Shown here piece by piece: positions 1 to 6,772 of a DNA stretch of 7,987 bases. Source of the stretch: Candidatus Thorarchaeota archaeon (GTDB lineage Archaea; Asgardarchaeota; Thorarchaeia; Thorarchaeales; Thorarchaeaceae); NCBI GenBank assembly GCA_016841005.1, contig JAEORG010000432.1:1-7987 (forward strand), given 5' to 3'. The first letter of the stretch is position 1, and the number at the start of each line of letters is the position of its first letter. The notes under the pieces were generated by a model. The model searched no databases. It had not been told where the DNA came from and was given only the letters and a program-made list of their open reading frames with translations. The position numbers and the translations under genes were made by a program.

Positions 1-1746
1 AGTTGCACCATCAAGATAGCTATTATTCGTAATAAGCCCTACAATTCCCTCACCAGATGTGTCTATTTTCCATTGTGCATAGCGAATGAATTTAACATAA
101 TCATCTTGTAGCCATTTTGGATTTCTTTCTTTTAGAGAACTTCCATCAACAGAATAATAACCATAATCTCTTGTTCCATTTACCTGTGTATATCCTTCTT
201 TTAGTAAATTATCTATCCATTTTCCTTTGTTCGCAGAAAATCCAGAGTATGGTGGATTTCCTATTACAACCATTATTCTTTTTTCTTGTCCCTTCACTTG
301 ATTCGCAATAACACTTTCCTCAGTTAATTCACCTAAGAATGGCAGTAGACCATGGACTTCAGTCGGTTCAAGTGTATTGGTGAGATAGATTTGAACACGC
401 TCATCAGGTTTGAATTCATAGTGCCATCTTCCTCCTAGTACTATATTCAATGTCAAATGAGATACAATATATGGTGTAATCAGCAACTCAAATCCATAGA
501 AATCCTTTAACAGATGCTCTCCAATCTTCGGCTCTATTAATCCTCTCAAATTCATTTTCATGAGTTCCACTAAAGAAGCGTGAATTGCTTCAACCAGAAA
601 CGTACCTGTTCCCACGGCTGGATCAAGAAGCGTTACATCATCTTCAGCTAGTCCTAATGGTTTATCGAAGTAATTTTTCAAAAGAAGATGTACTGATTTC
701 ACTATATACTCCACAACAGGTTTGGGTGTGTAGTATACACCCCTGTGTCTTCTGCTCTCCGAATCATATTCAGCCAAGAAGTCCTCATAGAAGAAGCTAA
801 ATGGATCTCTATCTCTATTGTTGGTACTCTGTTTGAGAATTGAATTCATATCAGATGCATTTAGAATGTCAATTATGTCGTCTACAATCCATGATAGATG
901 CTTTGGTAAGGCATCACCGGATATATTTCGAAATATCTTTTTTATCACTGGAATGCTTTCAGGAATTTTTTTCCATGCTGTATCTCTATGGATTTCATTG
1001 ATAGGAGAAAAATATCTGGCTAGAAATAACCCATAGGTAATAGTTTGCGCATATGCATCTACACAATCATCAATACTAATATCATGGACCAGCTCTTTCA
1101 TCCCCTCATAAAAAGAAAATATTGAGGATTTTCTTGATGCTAGTCCTTTTCCTCCAGACATGTCCTCTCGAAGCTGTTCATCAGAGTAGATGTTGAGAAG
1201 TTTAGTTCGTCTAGATAATTGCAGAGCGAGTTTCTTTGGAGAGCGAATTTTTTCCTGTTTGTAACTCAAAAATGTCATCATCATTTGTTCAAAATCAGTA
1301 ACTCTTTCTTTTGCAATCCTGAATTTTGGTTGATTTAAATCTGACATGCCAAACAGTGTCAAGTCAAGTACTGCCTGTCTATCCCTCAAAAGAATAAATC
1401 GACGGTAATCAGTTAGGATTAGATTATCGACACTCTCCATATATTTCGAAACTTGGCTGCTTTTAATAATCTCATCAAGATTACTCCCTAAGTCTTTTGT
1501 TTCTATGTAACCAATTTTCGCACCTTTTCGAAAAAGAGTAAAATCTGGTGCTCCTAATCCGTGCTCTCTCTTTCTCTCATGGATGATTTCAATATTCTGG
1601 TCGAAGAGCGACACTAAATTTTGGAAAGGAGCTCTATGTGTAAGCTCTGTAGAATCACCAGTAGCATAGTTGCTTTGTATTCTTTTGAAATAATCTTGAA
1701 AAGATGAAAACGAAGTAATTACTTCCACCTCATCCCGTGTTTCCAT
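1..1746 (-). CDS. Single-chain (type IIG/IIL-like) restriction-modification enzyme, N6-adenine methyltransferase plus nuclease, 3' end outside window
   Basis: The frame is open from an ATG at 1746 to base 1, giving 582 codons without a stop, so the C-terminus is missing. Reading order: an N-terminal PD-(D/E)xK-type nuclease signature at residues 67-84 (PDF then IETK; candidate catalytic D68, E82, K84); a helical connector of about 240 residues; then a gamma-type N6-adenine methyltransferase. The methyltransferase shows a motif X-like RGVYYTPKPVVEYIV (335-349), the AdoMet-binding motif I DPAVGTGTFL (375-384) and the catalytic motif IV NPPY (497-500). No Walker A lies between nuclease and methyltransferase, which argues against a helicase-bearing type ISP enzyme. 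The target-recognition domain is expected in the missing part. A TGA at 1756-1758 closes the frame upstream and no other start lies between, which fixes the start; the ribosome site there is weak. Family-level function is firm; the DNA target is unknown. It lies downstream of the HerA-like ATPase on the same strand. Confidence 0.93.
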   Translation of the reverse strand, partial: METRDEVEVITSFSSFQDYFKRIQSNYATGDSTELTHRAPFQNLVSLFDQNIEIIHERKREHGLGAPDFTLFRKGAKIGYIETKDLGSNLDEIIKSSQVSKYMESVDNLILTDYRRFILLRDRQAVLDLTLFGMSDLNQPKFRIAKERVTDFEQMMMTFLSYKQEKIRSPKKLALQLSRRTKLLNIYSDEQLREDMSGGKGLASRKSSIFSFYEGMKELVHDISIDDCVDAYAQTITYGLFLARYFSPINEIHRDTAWKKIPESIPVIKKIFRNISGDALPKHLSWIVDDIIDILNASDMNSILKQSTNNRDRDPFSFFYEDFLAEYDSESRRHRGVYYTPKPVVEYIVKSVHLLLKNYFDKPLGLAEDDVTLLDPAVGTGTFLVEAIHASLVELMKMNLRGLIEPKIGEHLLKDFYGFELLITPYIVSHLTLNIVLGGRWHYEFKPDERVQIYLTNTLEPTEVHGLLPFLGELTEESVIANQVKGQEKRIMVVIGNPPYSGFSANKGKWIDNLLKEGYTQVNGTRDYGYYSVDGSSLKERNPKWLQDDYVKFIRYAQWKIDTSGEGIVGLITNNSYLDGAT

Positions 1747-1761
1747 CCAGAACCTTCATTT

Positions 1762-1971
1762 CTATTCATCTACTTTTTCATTTTGCGCGACTGCAGCCGT
1801 TGAATGGCGCCCTGCATCTATACATATTCTATCTTGCTTTGGAATCCATTTATTCATATCCCTTGAATTCAATTTTCGAATTGGTTTTGATAGCTGCATT
1901 GCTTTAGGAATTATAGCTACTCTCGTAGGACGAAGAGCGACTGATCTTTTCTGCAGCAACGGTATGCGCAT
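1762..1971 (-). CDS. Doubtful small hypothetical protein (69 aa)
   Basis: An open frame begins at an ATG at 1971 (a TTG at 1974 is directly in front) and ends 15 bases upstream of the restriction enzyme start. The product is basic, rich in Arg, Lys and Pro in its first half (RSVALRPTRVAIIPKAM), has no membrane segment, and matches no family that I recognise. No Shine-Dalgarno motif precedes either start. A second frame is open across part of the same DNA (1907-2032). The segment may therefore be a real small gene in the operon, a decayed gene, or a chance frame. The position between two co-directional genes is the only argument in favour of coding. Confidence 0.22.
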   Translation of the reverse strand: MRIPLLQKRSVALRPTRVAIIPKAMQLSKPIRKLNSRDMNKWIPKQDRICIDAGRHSTAAVAQNEKVDE

Positions 1972-2027
1972 CAACTAATGTTGCGATGTTGTTTTGCTTG
2001 TCGCTTGAATCAATGAGTACATTGAAT

Positions 2028-4433
2028 TCACTTTATAGTGTTTTGAATGCTTAGACACTTTGAAACGACAAACTCGATTGAATCAAAATCACTACTACCT
2101 TCCAAAATCAATTCAAGAAGCGCGTTATCGACTGCATGGACGAGTAGGGAGTTCAAAATATTGAGCGTCAGACGCACGCTTCCCTTTGATGGATTACAAT
2201 CATCCAATAGCAGCTGTTTCCATGATTCTCGTATCGATACGGACCAACCGTGGCTCTCTTTTTGTCTGAGTAAAATGCCTGAATCCTCCAGTATTCTTAT
2301 GTATCTTCTAATACTACGACTCGATATTCTGCATAGACTTGACAAGTCTGCAATTGGAATGGATTTTTGAGACTGTAATAATACACGCAAGACATGACTT
2401 TCTAAGGACGATAATATTCTCCTGAGTATCTCTGGATTAGAATCATGTCTCTCCAGTTCAGAGTTGATACGCTTCGATCCCGCTAGTATTTGGGCTCTAT
2501 ACTCTAGACCGCGCTTAAACTCTCTTATTTCCTCACTGCCTCTCCATCCTGCGATATACGAATACTCTTGAATCTCTGCTTCTTCTCTAAGGAGTTCCAT
2601 TAACCAATCAAAGTCGTGCTTATCTATTGTCACAATGTTGCGTTGTTCCCATTTGTCAACTCCAATATCCTGCAAATCTGTTATTACTTGCGCCCATAGG
2701 AGAAGCTCTTTTCCATATGCAGTCACTTGATATTTTTTCTTTCCGTTGCATGATTCTACCTCTCGTGACACAAAGCCCCTACTCTCCAACTCTCTTAGAA
2801 TCCTACTCAACCAGCTTCTACTCTTATTCATGTGAAGGCTCAAATCGTGCAAACTAGTTGCCTTTGATGTTTTCAAATATGTAAGAACTTCTCGAGTTAC
2901 TTCCGTTGATAGAATTTGACACCGTATTTCTAAGTCGTGAATTCGTGACCGCGTTGACATCTTTGGCTGTTTATATGTACCTTTAATCTCTCGATTCGAA
3001 AATGCCTCAATTTCCTCAATTGATAATCCATAACACTCAGAGAATGTCAGTCCCTCTTCATCTATTCTCTTGACATTTCTATACAAGAATTGCTCCAACA
3101 TTTTCACAACGTACTCGGGTGCGATACTCCTAATCTTCTCGATTCTCTCCGTTGCGTATCGGATGAAGTATTTCATATACCTTTGATTATCGACCATCAA
3201 ATCCAAGATGCGGCTCTGACTTATCTCTTGAATGAGTTGGTCTTTCGGGCAGGGACTCGCCACGATTGCAGGAAGCCCTCTTGCTGCCCAATAGGTATTC
3301 TCATCTATATTTCTCCAATGCTCCAATGGACTGTCTGATTCTAATTCTTTCATATGCTCCACACGGATGAAAGCGCCTCCTGTTGGCAATGACATTAGTC
3401 CATCTCGGCTCCATACTGCATCAAGATAGAGACCATCTCCTATGACATTCTTTGCTGCAGGATCAAGTAGCCTACCGACAATCCACATATTGCAGCTTCC
3501 AAGCACATGACTGCTTATTCTCTGGGGCATCTGATCGATGATCAAGAATCCAATGTCCAACTTTCTCCCTTCAATTAGGGCTCTCTCTAGTTGCGACCTC
3601 TCACCTTGACGATCGGCTCGTCTTGTTTCGCTCAAGTAGTTGTGAGCCTCTTCCAAGACAATGAAAATTTTAGAATCAGCGATATCAGTTCGCCTTTTCA
3701 GCCACGCTCGGTATGCAAATAGCTTCGCAATAGTGATTCCCACGATTAGTTCATGAGCACGTGTAATTCCCGAGGATGGCAATTGCACGACAAGCAAACC
3801 GCTCTCGAAATCTTCTGGCTGAAATCCTCTCCTTGCATTAACAGAACACCCAATCTCCGAGTCGAGGAGACTCTCGAGGCGATTCTGGACACTGACATGA
3901 CTGCTAACCTCAGAGGAACGCAGTCGTGGTTCATCCTGTTGCACCTCTTCAAGAAGTTCTTCAAGAATAGGTGGTTTCTCTTCACTGAAACTGCTGTTGG
4001 ACATCAGATTCTTTACAGCTTTCTGGAGAATTGCGATTGATGGGTCCTTGAGCCCATAGTTTTGTGCAAAGACCTGAATGAATGTTGGAATCCACTCGTT
4101 CATCTTCATCCCCTGTGGAGGTTCAAGTGGATTGATGATGAACTCACGAAAATCCAAGACAACCGTGTCTGGGTAGACTGACGCAAGACGTCCATGGTCA
4201 CCAGATGGATCGAAAACCAATACGCCAAAACCTGATTCAAGTGCTGCAAGAATAATCTGCATTGCTCGCTGTGTCTTTCCAGAACCAATTGAACCTGCTA
4301 CGAGCACTCCTTTCACAAGTTCATCAGGATGTTTCAAGATATACTGACGAATGTCTACATGACGTCCTCTAGTCAGTATGACTCCTGCAACATCTACTGA
4401 TTCTGCATCAATTGGAGTATTGCTATCTTCCAT
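2028..4433 (-). CDS. HerA/FtsK-superfamily ATPase with two C-terminal winged-helix domains
   Basis: This 801-residue protein carries a HerA-type (DUF87-like) motor domain in its first 390 residues. Visible are a Walker A GSIGSGKT (47-54), a segment VLVFDPSGDHG typical of the family (71-81), a Walker B with glutamate pair IFIVLEEAH (256-264), and a following strand FLIIDQMP (296-303) with a candidate sensor Gln301. The usual N-terminal HAS beta-barrel of canonical HerA is absent or reduced to about 40 residues. After a helical middle region come two winged-helix-like units, about 511-575 (MarR-like, with SWLSRILRELESRGFV) and about 680-740 (SIRRYIRILEDSGIL), suggesting DNA binding. HerA-type motors form hexameric rings that translocate DNA, usually with a nuclease partner. 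No NurA is seen here; the nearest nuclease is the downstream restriction enzyme. The ATG at 4433 is accepted with only a weak ribosome site. Its role could be defence, DNA processing or element transfer. Confidence 0.88.
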   Translation of the reverse strand: MEDSNTPIDAESVDVAGVILTRGRHVDIRQYILKHPDELVKGVLVAGSIGSGKTQRAMQIILAALESGFGVLVFDPSGDHGRLASVYPDTVVLDFREFIINPLEPPQGMKMNEWIPTFIQVFAQNYGLKDPSIAILQKAVKNLMSNSSFSEEKPPILEELLEEVQQDEPRLRSSEVSSHVSVQNRLESLLDSEIGCSVNARRGFQPEDFESGLLVVQLPSSGITRAHELIVGITIAKLFAYRAWLKRRTDIADSKIFIVLEEAHNYLSETRRADRQGERSQLERALIEGRKLDIGFLIIDQMPQRISSHVLGSCNMWIVGRLLDPAAKNVIGDGLYLDAVWSRDGLMSLPTGGAFIRVEHMKELESDSPLEHWRNIDENTYWAARGLPAIVASPCPKDQLIQEISQSRILDLMVDNQRYMKYFIRYATERIEKIRSIAPEYVVKMLEQFLYRNVKRIDEEGLTFSECYGLSIEEIEAFSNREIKGTYKQPKMSTRSRIHDLEIRCQILSTEVTREVLTYLKTSKATSLHDLSLHMNKSRSWLSRILRELESRGFVSREVESCNGKKKYQVTAYGKELLLWAQVITDLQDIGVDKWEQRNIVTIDKHDFDWLMELLREEAEIQEYSYIAGWRGSEEIREFKRGLEYRAQILAGSKRINSELERHDSNPEILRRILSSLESHVLRVLLQSQKSIPIADLSSLCRISSRSIRRYIRILEDSGILLRQKESHGWSVSIRESWKQLLLDDCNPSKGSVRLTLNILNSLLVHAVDNALLELILEGSSDFDSIEFVVSKCLSIQNTIK

Positions 4434-4716
4434 TACATTCTCAGGTATGAATCACTTCTTTTCTATTTGAAGCCCACAATCGGACAAAATGGAAGCTTGA
4501 GATCGATACTTGGAGGGAAATCAAGACGAAACCAGATGGCATAAGCTGGACAAGATTGCGAAAGGTTTCTGATTAATGGACAGAATGAAGAAAAATGGTT
4601 CAATTGAGCGGAGGCTATGGCGAAATCACGTGAAAATAGCGAGAGTTTCAACGAAACTACAAACGCCATCACAGCGCATAATACTCTAGAACGCCTCTCC
4701 TGATGTTATGACATAC

Positions 4717-4739
4717 TCCCCTCATACCCAATATCCCCT
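4717..4739. repeat. Short direct repeat TCCCCT, possible operator
   Basis: TCCCCT occurs at 4717-4722 and again at 4734-4739, 17 bases apart, each followed by a similar CATA or ACATA tail. A weaker copy TCTCCT sits at 4696-4701. The position upstream of the HTH gene would suit a regulator binding site, but the units are short and the surrounding DNA is pyrimidine-rich, so chance is a fair explanation. Confidence 0.25.
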
Positions 4740-4787
4740 ACATAGTATACCGCACTACCATCTTCCCATTTTTCCAAATTACTACTA

Positions 4788-4797
4788 CTATATTATT
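4788..4797 (+). promoter_or_regulatory. TATA-like element upstream of the HTH gene (tentative)
   Basis: CTATATTATT resembles an archaeal box A. Archaeal transcription normally starts about 22-27 bases downstream of the box centre, which would put the start near base 4817, the translation start itself. That would leave no leader for the strong ribosome site at 4804-4809. The true promoter could therefore lie further upstream, for example around CATAGTATAC at 4741-4750. Confidence 0.25.
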
Positions 4798-4803
4798 CAA
4801 AAA

Positions 4804-4809
4804 AGGAGG
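4804..4809 (+). promoter_or_regulatory. Strong Shine-Dalgarno site for the HTH gene
   Basis: AGGAGG ends seven bases before the ATG at 4817. It is a near-perfect anti-16S match and fixes the start of the 99-residue frame, in contrast to the weak signal in front of the GTG at 5150. Confidence 0.85.
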
Positions 4810-4816
4810 CATTCTC

Positions 4817-5116
4817 ATGAAATCTGAATCTGATATCAATTCAATCCAACCCACCACTTTGTATCAAGTAGCAAAATCTCGTCGGTCCAACTATAGTAAC
4901 GCTCGCTCTTCAACTAACAAAGACGATACCACCTCATCTAATCTCTACCGACGAATCCACAAAATGCACTATGAAGATGAAATGACTCAGAGGGAAATTG
5001 CTGTAGCACTGAACATGCATCGGTCAACTGTTGGTGACATATTCAAGAAAAATGACTGGATAGCCATAAGGAGTGCTGGTAAAATGTCGAAGGAGTGCTA
5101 TCCTTCCAACTTCTAG
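4817..5116 (+). CDS. Small helix-turn-helix protein, possibly the N-terminus of the following LAGLIDADG gene
   Basis: The 99-residue product has a polar, Ser/Thr/Asn-rich first 40 residues followed by a helix-turn-helix resembling those of sigma-like factors and Hin-type recombinases: MTQREIAVALNMHRSTVGDIF at about 56-76. The motif suggests sequence-specific DNA binding; no other domain is present. The start is secured by AGGAGG seven bases upstream. The frame ends at TAG (5114-5116). The next gene begins 33 bases later in the same frame, with no other stop between. The protein may therefore be an independent small regulator translated together with its neighbour, or the first part of one 621-residue protein if the TAG is read through or is a mutation. 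Coding is well supported; a separate function is not. Confidence 0.75.
   Translation: MKSESDINSIQPTTLYQVAKSRRSNYSNARSSTNKDDTTSSNLYRRIHKMHYEDEMTQREIAVALNMHRSTVGDIFKKNDWIAIRSAGKMSKECYPSNF
5114..5116 (+). other. In-frame TAG separating the HTH and LAGLIDADG reading frames
   Basis: The TAG lies in phase with both flanking frames, and the eleven codons from 5117 to 5149 are open. The other complete large genes in the window end in TGA (2028-2030 and 6680-6682) or TAA (7535-7537), so this is the only TAG terminating a supported gene here. Possible readings are a genuine stop with reinitiation at GTG 5150, a nonsense mutation, or readthrough (for example by pyrrolysine or a suppressor tRNA). The sequence alone does not decide. 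Confidence 0.6.
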
Positions 5117-5149
5117 TTCCCAGAGATTAATGGGGCTCGCATTCAATCT

Positions 5150-6682
5150 GTGAATCACCTCTTAGACTTTATCCGAAGCGGAAATCCCGGAATTCTCTCC
5201 TTAGAAAATATCTCGGACTTAATTAGGCAGGCTGAAGTCCACCTCGAACTCATACAGAGATATGGTGAGAGAGGATACATCCTTCATGGTGAGGTGTATC
5301 GTCTAGCTCTGGAGTTCGCTGTTCCAGCAGAAACTCTCAGATATCTACTTCGCAAGGCCGGCAGACCAAGAATCTATTACTTGCTTGAGCAAGCATCGAT
5401 GGACGAACGAATCTCGATTGTGGATGAAGTCTTTCGAATATTGAATGGCGTAAACTCAATTCGGGAGATGGATCGACGTTTCAGAAGTCTATACTTCTAC
5501 AGGGAAATCGTAAATTCTTCTACTTATTCTCAATATCATTCGTTATCGACGAAGTACTTCCGGTTCTGGAGGGAGTATCTGAGAGGAGGTCTCTGCAGTG
5601 ATATTGGAAAGATACTTGGCATTGGTATTTCGACAATAAGTGAGTGGCTGAAATTCACCCAGATCCCAACTCATGCAACCTATGCCTCCAAGATTCCAAG
5701 GGAGGCTTCGAGGAGAGGATGGAAATGGTTGCCTCTTAGGTTGAATATCATATCTAATACTCCTGAGTCCTTCATTCAGGTTCCAGAGAGAGTAACTACG
5801 ACTGACGATTTATTGAAAGTGTTAGAACAGATAGCGCCCATCAATACACACCGCGTGAAGAGCTTCGCTGCAAACCAAATTCCTTTGGCAAGGCACTTGG
5901 AATTTATGTATCTCTTAGGAGTTATCGTATCAGATGGAGGATTTGCTCATAATATCGAGCCTTCTGCCAAGGTTCAGCTATCTGTTAGCATGAATTACTC
6001 TTGGGGATTAGATTTTGGAAGAGCATTTCGCCATGCCATGGGAGTTGTTGGTTTCAATACTGAGAGATGGGCTGATGATATTAGTGATAAACATGGACGA
6101 AAGAAACGCTGTATAATTCTGGGCTCTGAAGCAAGTCCCTTTTTTGCTTGGATTGAAAATGCTCTTCTTGGTCTAAGTTTTGTTACTGCAAAGTCCAAAC
6201 AGTCAATTAACGCTGATTGGATTCTTGAAACGCCCCGAGACTGGCGAGTCACTTTCATCCAAGGTTTGGCTGATGGGGATGGTCATGCTTCGATATCCGC
6301 TTTCAATACAGGAATTGCAACAACTACAAATCGATTATTGATACAGAAGCTATTCAGATCTTTAGGTGTTGACGCCGCTCTTGTAGATCACCATGTTATC
6401 GTAAGAAAACAGAAAGAAATCATCAAAGCAAAGAAGCTCCCTCTTTTCCGATATGCGGCAGGACGACAGAAGAAATTAGAAGATATGTGTGAAATAATTA
6501 AAGCTAAGAAAAGAAGTTCACCATCTGAAATGGAATCAAAGATTATACTTGAACTGCATAACAAGAGCTTTGCCCCTGGGCGCATAGCTGAAATCCTTTG
6601 GTATCAATATGGCATCGCCCGAAGTCCTGGAAGTATACGCGCTTTATTTAGGGCTAGAAATCCTCCTTCCGCAATGAATTGA
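5150..6682 (+). CDS. LAGLIDADG-domain protein with flanking HTH-like segments (homing endonuclease or domesticated regulator)
   Basis: The 510-residue product has an N-terminal helical region (1-140), an HTH-like segment at about 147-168 (DIGKILGIGISTISEWLKF), a two-repeat LAGLIDADG core, and a helical, HTH-like tail (about 458-505). The two signature helices are LLGVIVSDGG (255-264) and FIQGLADGDG (369-378). Their acidic residues, D262 and D377, are retained, so metal-dependent cleavage remains possible. Homing endonucleases of this fold cut long asymmetric sites and usually sit in introns or inteins. No intein splice motifs or interrupted host gene are seen here. The combination of HTH and LAGLIDADG is known from the bacterial regulator WhiA, which has lost catalysis. 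The start is GTG with only a distant GGGG (5132-5135) as ribosome site; no other start is available before Met84. This weak start supports fusion with, or translational coupling to, the preceding HTH frame. Confidence 0.85.
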   Translation: MNHLLDFIRSGNPGILSLENISDLIRQAEVHLELIQRYGERGYILHGEVYRLALEFAVPAETLRYLLRKAGRPRIYYLLEQASMDERISIVDEVFRILNGVNSIREMDRRFRSLYFYREIVNSSTYSQYHSLSTKYFRFWREYLRGGLCSDIGKILGIGISTISEWLKFTQIPTHATYASKIPREASRRGWKWLPLRLNIISNTPESFIQVPERVTTTDDLLKVLEQIAPINTHRVKSFAANQIPLARHLEFMYLLGVIVSDGGFAHNIEPSAKVQLSVSMNYSWGLDFGRAFRHAMGVVGFNTERWADDISDKHGRKKRCIILGSEASPFFAWIENALLGLSFVTAKSKQSINADWILETPRDWRVTFIQGLADGDGHASISAFNTGIATTTNRLLIQKLFRSLGVDAALVDHHVIVRKQKEIIKAKKLPLFRYAAGRQKKLEDMCEIIKAKKRSSPSEMESKIILELHNKSFAPGRIAEILWYQYGIARSPGSIRALFRARNPPSAMN

Positions 6683-6772
6683 GGTTTCTTTCATCTACTT
6701 TTGGTAATACGAAATTCTGATGAAAATATATTAATACACTACGATGCCTTTTTCTAATTAGGGGACCGTGGA
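6683..6772 (+). promoter_or_regulatory. Short spacer with TATA-like promoter for the cyclase-like gene
   Basis: AAAATATATTAAT at 6723-6735 is a good archaeal box A candidate, preceded by purine-rich bases that could act as BRE. Transcription would be expected to start near 6754, leaving a short leader that contains the ribosome site. T-rich runs just after the LAGLIDADG stop (TTTCTTTC and CTTTT, 6686-6704) could end the upstream transcript, as T-tracts do in archaea. Together these suggest that the cyclase-like gene starts its own transcript. Confidence 0.5.
6760..6765 (+). promoter_or_regulatory. Ribosome binding site deciding a TTG start
   Basis: AGGGGA ends seven bases before TTG at 6773. 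An in-frame TAA at 6755-6757 and the absence of ATG or GTG in phase nearby make this TTG the best start for the cyclase-like protein. Confidence 0.6.

Larger units (their letters stand above)
4434..4816. other. Divergent intergenic region with possible coding remnants and a promoter zone
   Basis: These 383 bases separate the leftward HerA-like gene from the rightward HTH/LAGLIDADG block and should hold both promoters. The left part (4451-4703) has short plus-strand frames in three different phases (4451-4573, 4576-4689 and 4617-4703) with coding-like composition but no good starts; they could be debris of a broken gene. A minus-strand frame of 69 codons covers 4463-4672; it is hydrophobic and cysteine-rich, with no ribosome site, and I judge it to be a shadow. 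The right part (4690-4800) is pyrimidine-rich and AT-rich, contains a TCCCCT repeat, and ends in a TATA-like run and a strong ribosome binding site. No RNA gene or long hairpin was seen. Confidence 0.6.

Noticed and set aside
117..1036. Plus-strand frames of 64-72 codons opposite the restriction enzyme
   Set aside because: They lie antisense to a continuous 582-codon frame with clear methyltransferase and nuclease motifs.
3753..4040. Plus-strand frame of 95 codons opposite the HerA motor domain
   Set aside because: It is antisense to a conserved ATPase region and has no motif of its own.
4463..4672. Minus-strand frame of 69 codons upstream of the HerA-like gene
   Set aside because: No ribosome site, no recognisable domain, and hydrophobic cysteine-rich composition typical of a chance frame; the opposite strand looks more coding-like.
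4434..4816. CRISPR array or RNA gene in the divergent spacer
   Set aside because: No regularly spaced repeats of array size and no tRNA-like cloverleaf or long hairpin were seen; the only repeats are six-base units.
5150..6682. Intein or group I intron hosting the LAGLIDADG domain
   Set aside because: No intein splice-junction residues, no interrupted host protein and no flanking split exons were seen; the protein stands alone.
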